In this document: positions 28,286 through 38,095 of the stretch, piece by piece
How the letters are laid out: each line of letters starts with the position of its first letter
Position numbering within the stretch: position 1 is the first letter of the stretch
Assembly: GCF_900220975.1 (NCBI RefSeq)
Contig: NZ_OBQD01000006.1
Location: forward strand, 248,001-312,000
From: Rhizobium subbaraonis
Lineage (GTDB): Bacteria > Pseudomonadota > Alphaproteobacteria > Rhizobiales > Rhizobiaceae
Length of the DNA: 64,000 nt
Direction: 5' to 3'
Notes under the pieces: generated by a model
The model's database searches: none
What the model saw: the letters and a program-made list of their open reading frames with translations, nothing else
What the model was told of the DNA's origin: nothing
Translations under genes and position numbers: made by a program

Positions 28286-28573
28286 TGCCTGTCCTTTACG
28301 GTCGAGAATTTCCGGAGTTTTAAAGCCCCGATACAATCAATGGGCCGGGAATTCAAGTTTTTCCTTGCCACAGAACACGTGAAGGCCCGGCGCACTTCCC
28401 GCAGTGGTCTGCCAAGAATTTCCCTGTATTCAACCTAGATTTGCTTGGAAATTTCTGGGCCCTGCCCTAAATCGCGTATATCATTGGTTTGTAATGTTTC
28501 TGAGCCGGGTACGCATCATAGCATCGGATTCATACAGATTTTTCAAGCGCTTTCGGCAAAAGGATATCGCTGA

Positions 28574-29152
28574 ATGTTCGATCCCCGCGAAAAGATCGCA
28601 CTCTTTATCGACGGCGCCAATCTTTATGCCGCGTCGAGAACACTCGGATTCGACATTGACTACCGCAAGCTGTTGAAGGCCTTCCAGAAGCGCGGCTATC
28701 TTCTGCGCGCCTATTATTACACGGCGCTGATCGAAGACCAGGAATATTCCTCCATCCGCCCGCTGATCGACTGGCTTGACTATAACGGCTACAAGGTCGT
28801 CACCAAGCCGGCCAAGGAATTCACCGACTCGCTCGGTCGCCGCAAGATCAAGGGCAACATGGACATCGAACTGGCGATCGACGCCATGGAACAGTCCGAA
28901 ACGGTCGATCATCTCGTCATCTTTTCCGGCGACGGCGATTTCACCACGCTCGTCGAAGCCCTGCAGCGCCGCGGCCGGAAGGTGTCCGTCGTCTCGACCA
29001 TGTCGACCCAGCCGCCGATGATCGCCGACGACCTGCGCCGCCAGGCCGACTACTTCATCGATCTCGTGACGCTCAAGGCGGAAATCGGGCGCGATCCGTC
29101 CGAGCGTCCGCCGCGCGTGACCGAACATCCGGCAGACGACCTGCAGCACTGA
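28574..29152 (+). CDS. NYN-domain (LabA/PIN-like) protein
   Basis: A 192-residue protein of the NYN family, a PIN-like nuclease fold. Acidic residues that would hold metal are conserved: Asp13 in FIDGANLY, the GNMDIELAIDAM cluster near 94-105 and SGDGDF near 119-124. The family includes LabA-type proteins and is thought to act on RNA, but no substrate is shown for this branch. It is divergent from rpoZ and followed on the plus strand by a protein of unknown function. The last 25 residues are polar. Confidence 0.88.
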   Translation: MFDPREKIALFIDGANLYAASRTLGFDIDYRKLLKAFQKRGYLLRAYYYTALIEDQEYSSIRPLIDWLDYNGYKVVTKPAKEFTDSLGRRKIKGNMDIELAIDAMEQSETVDHLVIFSGDGDFTTLVEALQRRGRKVSVVSTMSTQPPMIADDLRRQADYFIDLVTLKAEIGRDPSERPPRVTEHPADDLQH

Positions 29153-29292
29153 CCAGAGGCAACGGGCCGGGCGCAACTGGCAGTCGGGCGGGAGAAATCG
29201 GGACAATTCGTTAAAATCCCGCACATTCCGCTCAGCATTTCTTCACGCGAGCGTGGTACGGAGACCTTCCAGGCAGGAGCTCGACCACGGAA

Positions 29293-29751
29293 ATGCTGAG
29301 TACGATTTCGAACATCAACGGCGGCGCATATGATCTCGCGGCCGGCAGAGCGCAGTCGGCCGGAACCCGGACCGAAGCGGCTGCTGCAGCATTGGCAGCC
29401 CTGTCGCCGGCGCAGCCCCTGCCGTCTGCGTCCGATCCGTTCGACGATGATGGCGACGCGCTCTCCTTCCTGTACCGCCCGAGCGGCCTCCCCGCCGGCC
29501 TTCCGGAGCAATCGGAAGGATCGTCCCGCCAGTCCTCCAGCGGTGGAGCGCGCCTCGCCGTCGAGAGCACGCAACTGACGGCGCTCCTGACGTCACTGAT
29601 GGCTCCCGCTCCCGCTACCGCTGCAGACGAGACGGAAAGTGCCGCCGCCCAGCAGCAGGAAGTGGCCGAGACACAACGGCAGGCGCAGGAGCAGGCGCTC
29701 CTCCCCGCCCTGCAGCAGTCGTTGATCGCACGGTTCTACCAGCAGTTCTAG
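29293..29751 (+). CDS. Hypothetical Ala/Gln-rich protein
   Basis: A 152-residue product I do not recognise. It begins MLSTISNINGGAYDLAAGRA, has an alanine-rich helix near 25-40, a Ser-rich middle and a Gln/Glu-rich, probably helical segment at about 112-145 (AAQQQEVAETQRQAQEQ), ending ARFYQQF. No signal peptide or membrane segment is seen. The ATG is preceded by a weak purine stretch (CACGGAA). It stands alone between the NYN gene and smpB. Codon use looks like that of its neighbours, so it is probably a real gene of limited distribution. Confidence 0.6.
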   Translation: MLSTISNINGGAYDLAAGRAQSAGTRTEAAAAALAALSPAQPLPSASDPFDDDGDALSFLYRPSGLPAGLPEQSEGSSRQSSSGGARLAVESTQLTALLTSLMAPAPATAADETESAAAQQQEVAETQRQAQEQALLPALQQSLIARFYQQF

Positions 29752-29976
29752 AAAACACTGCGGGCCGTGGCGGACTTTTGACGTGTCGAAGTCTGCTTTC
29801 TCTCATTGACGCGATGGGCCGAGATCGCGCGACGAAGTTCCCAAACGTGCAGGAAGACCGTAGCGCGACGCGATCCGAAGGATTGCACCTCGCCCTATCG
29901 ACGTGTCGATCGAGGTCGCGGACCGCGTATTCCAGCCAGTCTTGCACGTCCTGCTCCCGCTGCCGGGAAGCAGGCC

Positions 29977-30456
29977 TCAGCCGCGATCCTTCAGGAGCCG
30001 GCTCTTCTGCCGGTTCCAGTCGCGCTCCTTGGCGCTCTCGCGCTTGTCGTGCAGCTTCTTGCCCTTGGCAAGCGCCAGTTCCAGCTTCGCACGGCCGCGA
30101 TCGTTGAAGTAGATCTTCAGCGGCACGAGCGTCATACCCTCGCGGTTCACGGCGTTCTGCAGCCGGTGCATCTCGCGCTTCGACAGAAGCAGCTTGCGGC
30201 GGCGTCGGGTCTCGTGGTTGAAGCGATTGGCCTGCAGATACTCTGGCAGATAGGAGTTGATCAGCCAGATCTCGCCACCCTCGTCGGACGCGTAGGATTC
30301 GGCTATGTTGGCCTTGCCCTCGCGCAACGACTTCACCTCGGTGCCGGTCAGGACCAGACCGGCCTCGTAGGTGTCCACGATCTCGTAGTTGAAGCGAGCC
30401 TTGCGGTTTTCCGCCACGATCTTCTTGACCGTCGCCGGCCTGGCCTTCGTCGCCAT
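29977..30456 (-). CDS. smpB: SsrA-binding protein SmpB
   Basis: SmpB brings transfer-messenger RNA to stalled ribosomes. The 159-residue protein has the familiar opening [13 protein letters not shown], followed by [16 protein letters not shown] and the basic tail [17 protein letters not shown] that mimics an anticodon arm in the decoding centre. The ATG follows GAGG by six bases. dapA ends only eight bases upstream, so the two are co-transcribed. The partner tmRNA gene (ssrA) is not in this window. Confidence 0.96.
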   Translation of the reverse strand: MATKARPATVKKIVAENRKARFNYEIVDTYEAGLVLTGTEVKSLREGKANIAESYASDEGGEIWLINSYLPEYLQANRFNHETRRRRKLLLSKREMHRLQNAVNREGMTLVPLKIYFNDRGRAKLELALAKGKKLHDKRESAKERDWNRQKSRLLKDRG

Positions 30457-30464
30457 GATGCGCC

Positions 30465-31349
30465 TCAGTCCATAAGGCCCGCGTGCCGCAGGGCTGCGTC
30501 GATAGCCGCCTCGGTCGCAGGCTCGAGCGTCGGCACCAGCGGCGAGCGTACCTTGCGGCTCATACCGCGCAGGCGGTTCAAGCCGTATTTCGCACCGCAG
30601 AGGCCGGGTTCCATGAAAATCGCCTTGTGCAGCGGCATCAGGCGATCCTGATATTCCAGCGCCTTCGCATAGTCGCCGGCGAGCGTCGCTGCCTGAAACT
30701 GGGCACAGAGACGCGGGGCGACGTTTGCCGTCACCGAAATGCAGCCGACGCCGCCATGGGCATTGAAGCCGAGGGCGGTTGCATCCTCGCCCGAAAGCTG
30801 GACGAACTCCTTGCCGCAGGCGATGCGCTGCTCGGAGACGCGCTCGATCTTGCCGGTGGCGTCCTTGACCCCCATGATCGACGGATAGGCCTTGTGCAAT
30901 GCCCCCATCGTCTCTGGCGTCATGTCGACGACCGAACGGCCGGGAATGTTGTAGATCACGATCGGCAGACGGACGGCTTCGGCGATCGCCGCATAATGGG
31001 CGAAAAGGCCCTTCTGGGTCGGCCTGTTGTAATAGGGCGTGACGACCAGTATGGCGTCCGCCCCTGCCTTTTCCGCGTGCTCGGCCAGTTCGACGGCTTC
31101 GCGCGTGTTGTTGGAACCGGCACCGGCGATGACCGGCACGCGCTTGGCTGCGACCTCGATGCAGAGTTCGATCACGCGTTTGTGCTCGGCATGCGAAAGC
31201 GTCGGCGATTCACCCGTTGTGCCCACCGGAACGAGGCCGTTGCTGCCTTCGGCGATCTGCCATTCCACATGCGCGGAAAAGGCCGCTTCATCGACCTCCC
31301 CGCTATCGGTGAAAGGGGTAACGAGAGCGGGTATGGACCCCTTGAACAT
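30465..31349 (-). CDS. dapA: 4-hydroxy-tetrahydrodipicolinate synthase
   Basis: DapA condenses pyruvate and aspartate semialdehyde, the branch point to lysine and meso-diaminopimelate. The 294-residue barrel shows [10 protein letters not shown] near 43-52, the catalytic tyrosine in IYNIPGRS (about 133-140) and the Schiff-base lysine in MGVKDATG (about 160-167). These residues separate it from the related aldolases only by context, but overall it reads as true DapA. AGGAG precedes the start. First gene of a dapA–smpB pair. Confidence 0.94.
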   Translation of the reverse strand: MFKGSIPALVTPFTDSGEVDEAAFSAHVEWQIAEGSNGLVPVGTTGESPTLSHAEHKRVIELCIEVAAKRVPVIAGAGSNNTREAVELAEHAEKAGADAILVVTPYYNRPTQKGLFAHYAAIAEAVRLPIVIYNIPGRSVVDMTPETMGALHKAYPSIMGVKDATGKIERVSEQRIACGKEFVQLSGEDATALGFNAHGGVGCISVTANVAPRLCAQFQAATLAGDYAKALEYQDRLMPLHKAIFMEPGLCGAKYGLNRLRGMSRKVRSPLVPTLEPATEAAIDAALRHAGLMD

Positions 31350-31654
31350 CGAGCACTCCTGAGGCCAGAGGCGTTCTCGCCGAACCCATGCTTTGGCCGT
31401 ATTCCTTGATTAAATGCTGCCGCACCATAATCATGTGGCGGTCGGGCGGCAAGCGGCGCAAAACGCGTTTTCTGACTTCGCACATCATTCACGGACAAGG
31501 CCCGGAACATGCCATATCCTGATTGCTGCAAGCGAATGTCGGCGAAAGCGAACGGCACATGGTAACGCTTCATTAACGAAACGAGACCCTAATCATACCA
31601 GACGGTTACGGACGCGCTTCGCGCACGGGGAACATTCGGCGGGCCAGGCTCTTG
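31350..31654. other. Divergent intergenic region dapA / lytic transglycosylase
   Basis: About 300 bases between the divergent dapA and lytic transglycosylase genes. It must hold promoters for both directions. No coding frame, repeat or hairpin that I can support was seen; a short AT-richer stretch near 31560-31600 is the likeliest promoter area. Confidence 0.4.
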
Positions 31655-33718
31655 ATGACCAGAACCACAGGCATTGCAGCACTTATCCTGCTCGCGTCGG
31701 CGATGGCTGCGCCGTCCGCCGCCGATGAACTTCCGGCCGGCAAGGTGCCGCTGCCCCGCATAAAGCCGCTGGGTTTTGCAGCCGGCATGCCGTCGCACGA
31801 AACGACTGCGGCGATCGCAGTTTTCAACGGGGCGCCACAGGTCGCGCCCGACCTCAAGAGCGGTCTTGACGCGCTTTCGAACCGCGACGTGCCGGCCGCA
31901 TTGCGCATCCGCAACGGCATGCCGCAGGACAGTCTCGACCGGCACATCCTGACCTGGGCGATTGCGGTTTCCGGACAAAGGAGCGTGCCGTCCTACGAGA
32001 TCGCGGCGGCGCAAAAATCCCTGAAAGGCTGGCCGGGCCTGAAGATTCTGCGGGCCAGCTCCGAAAGGGCGATGGCCAACGAAAACCCCGCTCCCGACGC
32101 GGTGCTTGCCGCTTTCGGCACGACCCGGGCCGAAACGGTCGAAGGGGCAATGACGCTGGCGCGCGCCCGCCTCGCCCGGGGCGACGCCGCCGCCGCCGCC
32201 GAAACACTGCGCCCGTTCTGGCAGGCCAACACGCTCGACCGCGACACGGAGACGAAAATCCTCTCCGAGTTCGGGACGATCCTCACCGTTGCCGATCACC
32301 GCAAGCGCATGGAAATGCTGCTTTATCGCGAACGGGCCACGCAGGCGCAGCGCTTTGGCGACCTCGCCAAGGCGCAGTCGCTCTGGCGCGCCTGGTCTGC
32401 GGTGATCAACAAGGCGAAGAACGCCGACACGCTGGTTAAGGCCGTCGATCCCTCGTGGCACAAGGACCCGGCCTACACGTTCCTGCGGGCCGAACTGGCG
32501 AACCGTCAGGACGATTACGCGCTTGCCGCCAGGCTGCTTTCGGGCGAAACGCCGCCAGACGGTAACGCCGCCGCCGCTTCCGCATGGTGGGTGGAGCAAC
32601 GAATCGCAAGCCGCGGCCTGGCCGACCAGGGTGATTTCAAGACGGCATACCGGCTCGCGGCACACCATGCCGCGAAGAGGGAGACCGATGTCGTCGAGGC
32701 CGAGTTCCATGCCGGCTGGTATGCCCTGCGCGGACTGAAGGACGCCAAGACCGCCTCCACGCACTTCCAGCGCATCTTGCGCGTGTCCAACCGGCCGCTC
32801 GCCGTTTCCCGCGCCTGGTACTGGATGGGACGGGCGGCGGAGGCGGAAGGCTCGCCGCAGGCGAGCGAGTATTACGCTAAGGCCGCCAACTTCGGCGGCA
32901 CCTACTACGGGCAACTGGCAGCCGCGCGCATCGGTCAGACGAACCTCAACGTCAGCTATCCCAAGCCGAGCGCTGCGGAGCGTGACCGCTTCCAGGCGCG
33001 GGAAGCCGTGCAGGCGATCGACCGGCTAACGGCAGCGGGACACGGCTTTCGGGTCGAGAGCCTTTACCGCGCGCTTGCGGAGGAACTGCAGAGCCCCGGC
33101 GAACTGGCGCTTCTCGCCGCAAGGGCGGAGACGGCAGGAAACCATCAGCTCGCGCTCCAGATCGGCAAGATCGCCTTCGGCCGCGGCATCGACGTCGCCG
33201 CGCTGGCGTTTCCCGTCGGCGTCATCCCCGCCAATGCCAACATATCCGGCTCCGGCAAGGCGCTGGCCTATGCAATCGCCCGGCAGGAGAGCGCCTTCAA
33301 CCCGGCCGCTGTCTCACCGGCCAACGCCCGCGGCCTGCTGCAACTGCTGCCGGGCACCGCACAGGGGGTCGCAAAGCGCTATGGCATCGCCTACTCCGCC
33401 GAGCGGCTGACCAGCGATGCCGCCTACAACGCTACGCTTGGAGCGCATTTCCTGGGCGAGCAGATCAGCGATTTCAATGGTTCCTATGTCCTGACCTTTA
33501 TTGCCTACAACGCCGGCCCGCGCCGGGTGGACCAGTGGATCCAGCGCTATGGTGATCCGCGCGGCAAGCCGATCGACGAGGTCGTCGATTGGGTCGAGCG
33601 CATTCCCTTTTCGGAGACACGCAGCTACGTTCAGCGGGTGATGGAGAACTATCAGGTCTACAAGACCCGGCTGGGCCAGAAGGCCGACATCGTGCAAGAC
33701 CTGCGCATGGGGCGCTGA
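31655..33718 (+). CDS. Soluble lytic murein transglycosylase (Slt70-like)
   Basis: A 687-residue periplasmic enzyme that cleaves peptidoglycan glycan strands to 1,6-anhydromuropeptides. A signal peptide (about 1-24) ends before ADELPAG. A long all-helical superhelical region follows (about 50-515), then the lysozyme-like SLT domain at about 530-670. The catalytic glutamate is in ARQESAFNPAAVS near 543, with ARGLLQLLPGTA and FIAYNAGPRRVDQW as the other signature blocks. Either the TTG at 31652 or the ATG at 31655 could be the start; the ATG is taken. Confidence 0.92.
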   Translation: MTRTTGIAALILLASAMAAPSAADELPAGKVPLPRIKPLGFAAGMPSHETTAAIAVFNGAPQVAPDLKSGLDALSNRDVPAALRIRNGMPQDSLDRHILTWAIAVSGQRSVPSYEIAAAQKSLKGWPGLKILRASSERAMANENPAPDAVLAAFGTTRAETVEGAMTLARARLARGDAAAAAETLRPFWQANTLDRDTETKILSEFGTILTVADHRKRMEMLLYRERATQAQRFGDLAKAQSLWRAWSAVINKAKNADTLVKAVDPSWHKDPAYTFLRAELANRQDDYALAARLLSGETPPDGNAAAASAWWVEQRIASRGLADQGDFKTAYRLAAHHAAKRETDVVEAEFHAGWYALRGLKDAKTASTHFQRILRVSNRPLAVSRAWYWMGRAAEAEGSPQASEYYAKAANFGGTYYGQLAAARIGQTNLNVSYPKPSAAERDRFQAREAVQAIDRLTAAGHGFRVESLYRALAEELQSPGELALLAARAETAGNHQLALQIGKIAFGRGIDVAALAFPVGVIPANANISGSGKALAYAIARQESAFNPAAVSPANARGLLQLLPGTAQGVAKRYGIAYSAERLTSDAAYNATLGAHFLGEQISDFNGSYVLTFIAYNAGPRRVDQWIQRYGDPRGKPIDEVVDWVERIPFSETRSYVQRVMENYQVYKTRLGQKADIVQDLRMGR

Positions 33719-33765
33719 GCGCATTCGCGCTCAGCGACACAGGCGACACCGGATGAAGGAACGTG

Positions 33766-34653
33766 ATGAACGAGGAAACCGCTCGCTGCTTCGACGAAAT
33801 AGTCTTCACCGCAACAGACGGCCTGTCGCTCTATGCACGGGACTATCAAGCGATATCGGCAGGAGAGGCAGGCAAGGCGGCCGTCATCTGCCTTGCGGGA
33901 CTGAGCCGAAACTCGCGTGACTTCCATCATTTTGCGATCGCCGTGCGCGAACGTACCGGACGGCGCGTCGTGGCAATTGACTATCGCGGCCGCGGCCGCT
34001 CCGCATGGGACGACAACAAGGCGAACTACAACATCGCGACCGAATGCGGCGATGTGCTGAGCGCCCTTTCCGCCTTGTCGGTCGATCGCGCCGTCTTCGT
34101 CGGAACGTCCCGCGGCGGCCTGATCCTACATGTTCTCGCCTCTTCGCGCCCTGACCTCATGGCTGGAGCGATCCTCAACGACATCGGCCCCGTCATCGAA
34201 CCCGCCGGGCTGCGGGAGATTGCACGCTACCTCAATCGCGGCGAACGGCCGCGCGACTGGACGCAGGCGGAGGGAATTCTCCGGACAACGCACGGAGCGA
34301 ACTTCCCGGTGCTTTCGGACGAAGACTGGCGGGACATGGCGGAGGCGGTCTATGTGGAAAAGGACGGCGGCATCCATGCCGATTTCGATCCGGCCATCGC
34401 ACAGCATTTGCTGACACTGGATTTCGAAAGCCCCCTGCCCAATCTTTGGGCGCAATTCGAAGCTTTCGGAAAAATGCCGCTGATGGCGATCAGCGGCGAA
34501 CATTCGACGCTTCTTTCGGCGCAAACGCTTGCCGAAATGTCCCGGCGTCATCCCGGTCTGCGACGGCACCTGGCCACCGGACAAGGCCATGCGCCGCTCC
34601 TGCACAGGCGGGACGTCTTTTCTGCGGTCGTGGACTTTATTCAATCCATCTGA
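33766..34653 (+). CDS. Alpha/beta-fold hydrolase
   Basis: A 295-residue serine hydrolase of unknown substrate. The oxyanion region precedes RDFHHFA near 49-55, the nucleophile elbow GTSRGG (serine near 114) is clear, and a histidine in GQGHAPLLH near 274 completes a triad with an upstream aspartate. No signal peptide, so cytosolic. AAGGA lies five bases before the ATG, favouring it over the GTG one codon earlier. It begins 47 bases after the lytic transglycosylase gene, perhaps on the same transcript. Confidence 0.82.
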   Translation: MNEETARCFDEIVFTATDGLSLYARDYQAISAGEAGKAAVICLAGLSRNSRDFHHFAIAVRERTGRRVVAIDYRGRGRSAWDDNKANYNIATECGDVLSALSALSVDRAVFVGTSRGGLILHVLASSRPDLMAGAILNDIGPVIEPAGLREIARYLNRGERPRDWTQAEGILRTTHGANFPVLSDEDWRDMAEAVYVEKDGGIHADFDPAIAQHLLTLDFESPLPNLWAQFEAFGKMPLMAISGEHSTLLSAQTLAEMSRRHPGLRRHLATGQGHAPLLHRRDVFSAVVDFIQSI

Positions 34654-34805
34654 CCTCCGGATCGATCGGGGCGGAAAAGTCCCGCCTTGCCAATCCTCTT
34701 TTCGGATAGCCCTTCGCAGCGCCCTTTTCTGGCAGCGCGCGGAGCAAACGTCGCTCAGACCGGTGCCGGCCCCGTTGCGCGAACATCAGGGCATCGTCAA
34801 ACGGC

Positions 34806-34830
34806 AAGAGCCCGGCTTTGGGCCGGGCTC
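34806..34830 (-). terminator. Terminator of the first porin gene
   Basis: AGAGCCCGGC (34806-34815) pairs perfectly with GCCGGGCTCT (34821-34830) over a five-base loop, 29 bases past the porin stop. A modest T-rich stretch follows on the minus strand. It also lies at the end of the plus-strand hydrolase unit and could serve both. Confidence 0.65.
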
Positions 34831-34858
34831 TCTCCAATTTGACCGAGGTCAGATCAGA

Positions 34859-35962
34859 TTAGAAGTCGCGCTGGAAGCGGATCATGCCGCCCCAATCTTC
34901 AGCCTTGTCGCCAGCGATCTGGTCGTAGTCGGCTACGTAGCTGACTTCCGGACGAACCTTGAAGCCCGGAACGATAGCGTAGTCGAGACCGATCGAGGTT
35001 TCAAACTTGCCAGCGTCGGTGAAGTTGCCGTCGCTGTCCGTTGCACCCTGGTCCATGAAGTTGAAGTCGCCGTAGATAGCGAGCTTCTCGGTGAACTGGT
35101 ACTTCGCACCGAGCCAGACAGCCCAGTCACCGTACCACTGAGCGTAGTCGTTCTGGTAGTCGCCGTCGGTGTTCCAGCCGGCCATTACGTATGCGCTGAA
35201 TGCACCGAAGGTCGCGTTGATACGGCCCTTGATGGCGCCTTCTTCGACGACAGCGTCGTAGCCGCCAACGAGGAATGCCTGGAAGCCGCCGGTCGAGTAG
35301 CTCATGCCGCCGACTACGTTCGGAACGTAGGTGTCGACCTTGTCGCTGTCGCCCAGGAAGTCGCCGCTGTTGTCGCTGCTGTCTTCGACGCCAGCCGTGA
35401 ACGAGAAGCCGTTGCTCGTGTCGCCGTAGGTGTAACGGATCTGGTTGCGAGCCGTATCACCGTAGTTGACGAGGATGTAGTCGTTGTTCGAGTAGCCGCC
35501 ACCGATGTAGCCGCCAGCGAAGAGCGAGTCGGTGTAACCGAGCAGGAAGCCGGCGAATTCGATGTAGCCGTGTGCCAGGTTGGTGGAGCCGCCGTTGTTG
35601 TTGTCCTTCTGGAACTCAACTTCAGCGTAGGTCTTCAGCGCACCGTATTCGGTGTCCGTAGCCGTCGAGAACTTCAGGGTCGCACGGGTACGGGTGTTCC
35701 AGGAGTCGCCGCCGCCACCGGGGAAGGTGTTCTGGCCGGTGCCCTGAACGTCGCCGCCCTTCCACTCAACGCGGAGGTAGCCGCCGATCTTGAGGCAGGT
35801 TTCGGTGCCGGGGATGTAGAAGTAGCCGGTGCCGAACGCGTCGCAGACGCGAACGTATTCCATCGGCTCCGGCTCAGCGGCGACGATTGCGTCGGCAGCC
35901 TGAGCGCCGGATACTGCTGCGAGAGCAGCAGCGGAGCCGAGAAGAAGGCTCTTGATGTTCAT
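34859..35962 (-). CDS. Porin_2 family outer-membrane porin (RopA/Omp2-type), copy 1
   Basis: A 367-residue beta-barrel porin for passive diffusion across the outer membrane. The signal peptide is MNIKSLLLGSAAALAAVSGA-QA (1-22). The mature start carries YVRVCDAFGTGYFYIPG and TETCLKIGGYLR, with two cysteines 16 residues apart, the Porin_2 hallmark. Alternating strands follow, ending in MIRFQRDF with the terminal phenylalanine needed for barrel assembly. GGAGG lies about eight bases before the ATG at 35962. Its first 62 residues are nearly the same as those of the next porin, in tandem on the same strand. Confidence 0.95.
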   Translation of the reverse strand: MNIKSLLLGSAAALAAVSGAQAADAIVAAEPEPMEYVRVCDAFGTGYFYIPGTETCLKIGGYLRVEWKGGDVQGTGQNTFPGGGGDSWNTRTRATLKFSTATDTEYGALKTYAEVEFQKDNNNGGSTNLAHGYIEFAGFLLGYTDSLFAGGYIGGGYSNNDYILVNYGDTARNQIRYTYGDTSNGFSFTAGVEDSSDNSGDFLGDSDKVDTYVPNVVGGMSYSTGGFQAFLVGGYDAVVEEGAIKGRINATFGAFSAYVMAGWNTDGDYQNDYAQWYGDWAVWLGAKYQFTEKLAIYGDFNFMDQGATDSDGNFTDAGKFETSIGLDYAIVPGFKVRPEVSYVADYDQIAGDKAEDWGGMIRFQRDF

Positions 35963-36109
35963 TTTCTGACCTCCAGTCAAAAGTTTCATTCGGGTCTGGG
36001 TCTTTTTGCTGAAGGACAGCGTTCCCTGCCCCATCCCCAACTTCAAGAAGAGGACGATCACCGCCCCTGCTTCCGGAGTTGAAAATACAAGACGATCAGA
36101 CCGGCGCAA

Positions 36110-36424
36110 TCTCCAAACAGCCGGAAGCGAGCGTTTGGCTCATGCTTCCGGTTACCGTGTTGCGCAAAGGACACAAAACTGTAACCAGGGACCGAGAAAA
36201 TTTACCGGTCGTTAATAAAAAAGCTTAGGATCCGGCTACTTAAGCGCGCCGGGCATGGTTCGGACGGGGCCCATCGAGGCGGCGGAATGCGGGGATTCGC
36301 ACCGCATACAGCCCCATGACTGCTGCAGGCAGCGAAGTCCCAAGCCCATTTCGGCCGCGCCGTCCCGAACGAATCTGCCAGCCACAGCTGTACCGATTCG
36401 AGAATCAGCGGCCGGGCCAGATGT
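36110..36424. other. Spacer between porin genes 1 and 2
   Basis: About 315 bases with no supported gene. It contains an inverted repeat CCGGAAGC (36121-36128) / GCTTCCGG (36144-36151) and an AT-richer stretch at 36190-36235 including GTTAATAAAAAAGC, both in the upstream region of porin 1 where its promoter should lie. Confidence 0.4.
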
Positions 36425-36453
36425 GGAAAACCCGGCTCGACGCCGGGTTTTCC
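36425..36453 (-). terminator. Terminator of the second porin gene
   Basis: GGAAAACCCGGC (36425-36436) pairs perfectly with GCCGGGTTTTCC (36442-36453) over five bases, 19 bases past the porin stop. A 12-base stem with the T-rich arm on the minus strand makes a good intrinsic terminator. Confidence 0.75.
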
Positions 36454-36471
36454 GAAATCCCCTGGAGGAGA

Positions 36472-37530
36472 TTAGAAGTTGCGCTGGAAGCGGATGACGC
36501 CGCCCCAGTCTTCGGCCTCGCGGCCGGCCTTCTCGTCCATGTCGCTGCGGTAGTTGAGTTCCGGAATGACCGTGAAGCCCGGAACCACCTGGTAGGCAAC
36601 GTTCAGAGCGGCTTCGACGTTGTCGCCGTCGTCGAAGTTGACACCAGCGTTGATGGTTGCCTTTTCGGTCAGCGAATAGGTGCCGCCGAGCCAGACAGCC
36701 CAGTCGCCATCCCAACGAGCGTACTTGTTCTGAACGTCGCCGTCGGTGTTCCAGCCGCCCATTGCGAAGAGCGAGACCGGACCGAACGTAACGTCGCCGC
36801 GAACCTTGATTGCGCCTTCCTCGGCGTAGTCGTCGTAACCGCCGACTGCGCGGAGCTGCCAGACGCCACCATTGTAGCCAACACCGGCAACGAGGTTCGG
36901 CACGTAGCTGTCGTAGTTGGTGTAGGTGTTGTAGCCGTCGTCGTTGCTGTCGCTGCCGTCTTCGATCGAGAACACGGCGGTGAAGCCGGCGCCCGTGTCG
37001 TACTTGTAGGTCAGCTGAGTGGACTGGAAGTCACCGTAGTCAACATCGTAGTAGTCGTTGATGTTGTTGTTGCCGAACCCGGTGAAGCTCGAATATGCCG
37101 AGTCGGTGTAACCGACCAGGAAGCCGCCGAGCTCGATGTAGCCTTCCTGCAGGTAGGTGTCCGAGTCCGTGTTGTTGTCACGGTCGAAGCGAACTTCCGT
37201 GTAGGTCTTCAGGGCACCGTATTCGGTGTCGGTTGCCGACGAGAGGCGCAGGGCAACACGAGTACGCGTGTTCCAGGAGTCGCCGCCGCCGCCGGGGAAG
37301 GTGTTCTGGCCGTTGACGTCGCCGCCCGAGATGTCGACGCGGACGTAGCCGCCGATCTTGAGGCAGGTCTCGGTGCCGGGGATGTAGAAGTAGCCGGTGC
37401 CGAACGCGTCGCAGACGCGGACATATTCCATCGGCTCGGGCTCAGCGGCGACGATCGCGTCGGCAGCCTGTGCGCCGGATACTGCTGCGAGAGCTGCAGC
37501 GGAGCCAAGAAGAAGGCTCTTGATGTTCAT
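36472..37530 (-). CDS. Porin_2 family outer-membrane porin (RopA/Omp2-type), copy 2
   Basis: A 352-residue paralogue of the porin beside it. Signal peptide and mature N-terminus (to CLKIGGY) are the same apart from silent changes, and the two genes are nearly identical over the first 185 bases. The body then diverges, with different loops (for example YSSFTGFGNNNIND near 130), so the pore and surface should differ. It ends VIRFQRNF, a normal barrel terminus. A GGAGG-type site precedes the ATG at 37530. The upstream region is the AT-rich island at 37680-37975. Confidence 0.95.
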   Translation of the reverse strand: MNIKSLLLGSAAALAAVSGAQAADAIVAAEPEPMEYVRVCDAFGTGYFYIPGTETCLKIGGYVRVDISGGDVNGQNTFPGGGGDSWNTRTRVALRLSSATDTEYGALKTYTEVRFDRDNNTDSDTYLQEGYIELGGFLVGYTDSAYSSFTGFGNNNINDYYDVDYGDFQSTQLTYKYDTGAGFTAVFSIEDGSDSNDDGYNTYTNYDSYVPNLVAGVGYNGGVWQLRAVGGYDDYAEEGAIKVRGDVTFGPVSLFAMGGWNTDGDVQNKYARWDGDWAVWLGGTYSLTEKATINAGVNFDDGDNVEAALNVAYQVVPGFTVIPELNYRSDMDEKAGREAEDWGGVIRFQRNF

Positions 37531-37679
37531 TTTTGACCTCCAGTCAAACATTCTGATCCGATTGCGTCGGCGGGCGAACTCCTCGTCCATCCGTCCGACT
37601 GACGCATGCCCGGGTGGGTGCCCCGACCTGCTGACCGCCACATTGCAGCCCGCGGCAAACGACGCAACCGTGAACGGCG

Positions 37680-37975
37680 AATATCCGAACTATAATTCAA
37701 ATAGACTCCCATTGTTGTTGCAATAATAACACTGGAAGATAGCGCTAATATAAGGCAACTATCGGATTCATATGCATATTTCGGCCGAGAAAGATAACAT
37801 ATCGTATCTCTAGTATCAAAAATGTGCCTTACGTATACTCTTTTAATATGGAAACATGGCCAAATTTTCAACTAACTGTCCGAGATTTTTTTAGACTTAA
37901 CAGATTTATATTTATTTTTATGTGGAAATATTCAAGTTATTCTCAAATTAAATAAGCAACTCCGAGACATTGCCG
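37680..37975. other. AT-rich island in the porin locus
   Basis: About 300 bases clearly richer in A and T than anything else in the window, with runs such as TTTTTTTAG and TTTATATTTATTTTTATG. No protein frame with a ribosome-binding site is evident. It separates divergent porin genes and could be a nucleoid-protein (H-NS/MucR-like) or other regulator target, an sRNA region or acquired DNA. Which of these it is cannot be told by reading. Confidence 0.6.
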
Positions 37976-38095
37976 CTCGATATCAAGCTGCCATCGCCGC
38001 GAGGGAAGAGCGCCGGATCTCAATTGCCTTGCTTGCGACGGGAGGATCGGCGAACATGACTTCGACCGGGTTTCAAGTTTCATGGAGTGCAGGGT

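Noticed and set aside
34529-37536. Long plus-strand frames rich in Val and Ala opposite the porin genes
   Set aside because: They are antisense shadows of the porins; the same artefact appears opposite both copies because the porin 5' ends are nearly identical.
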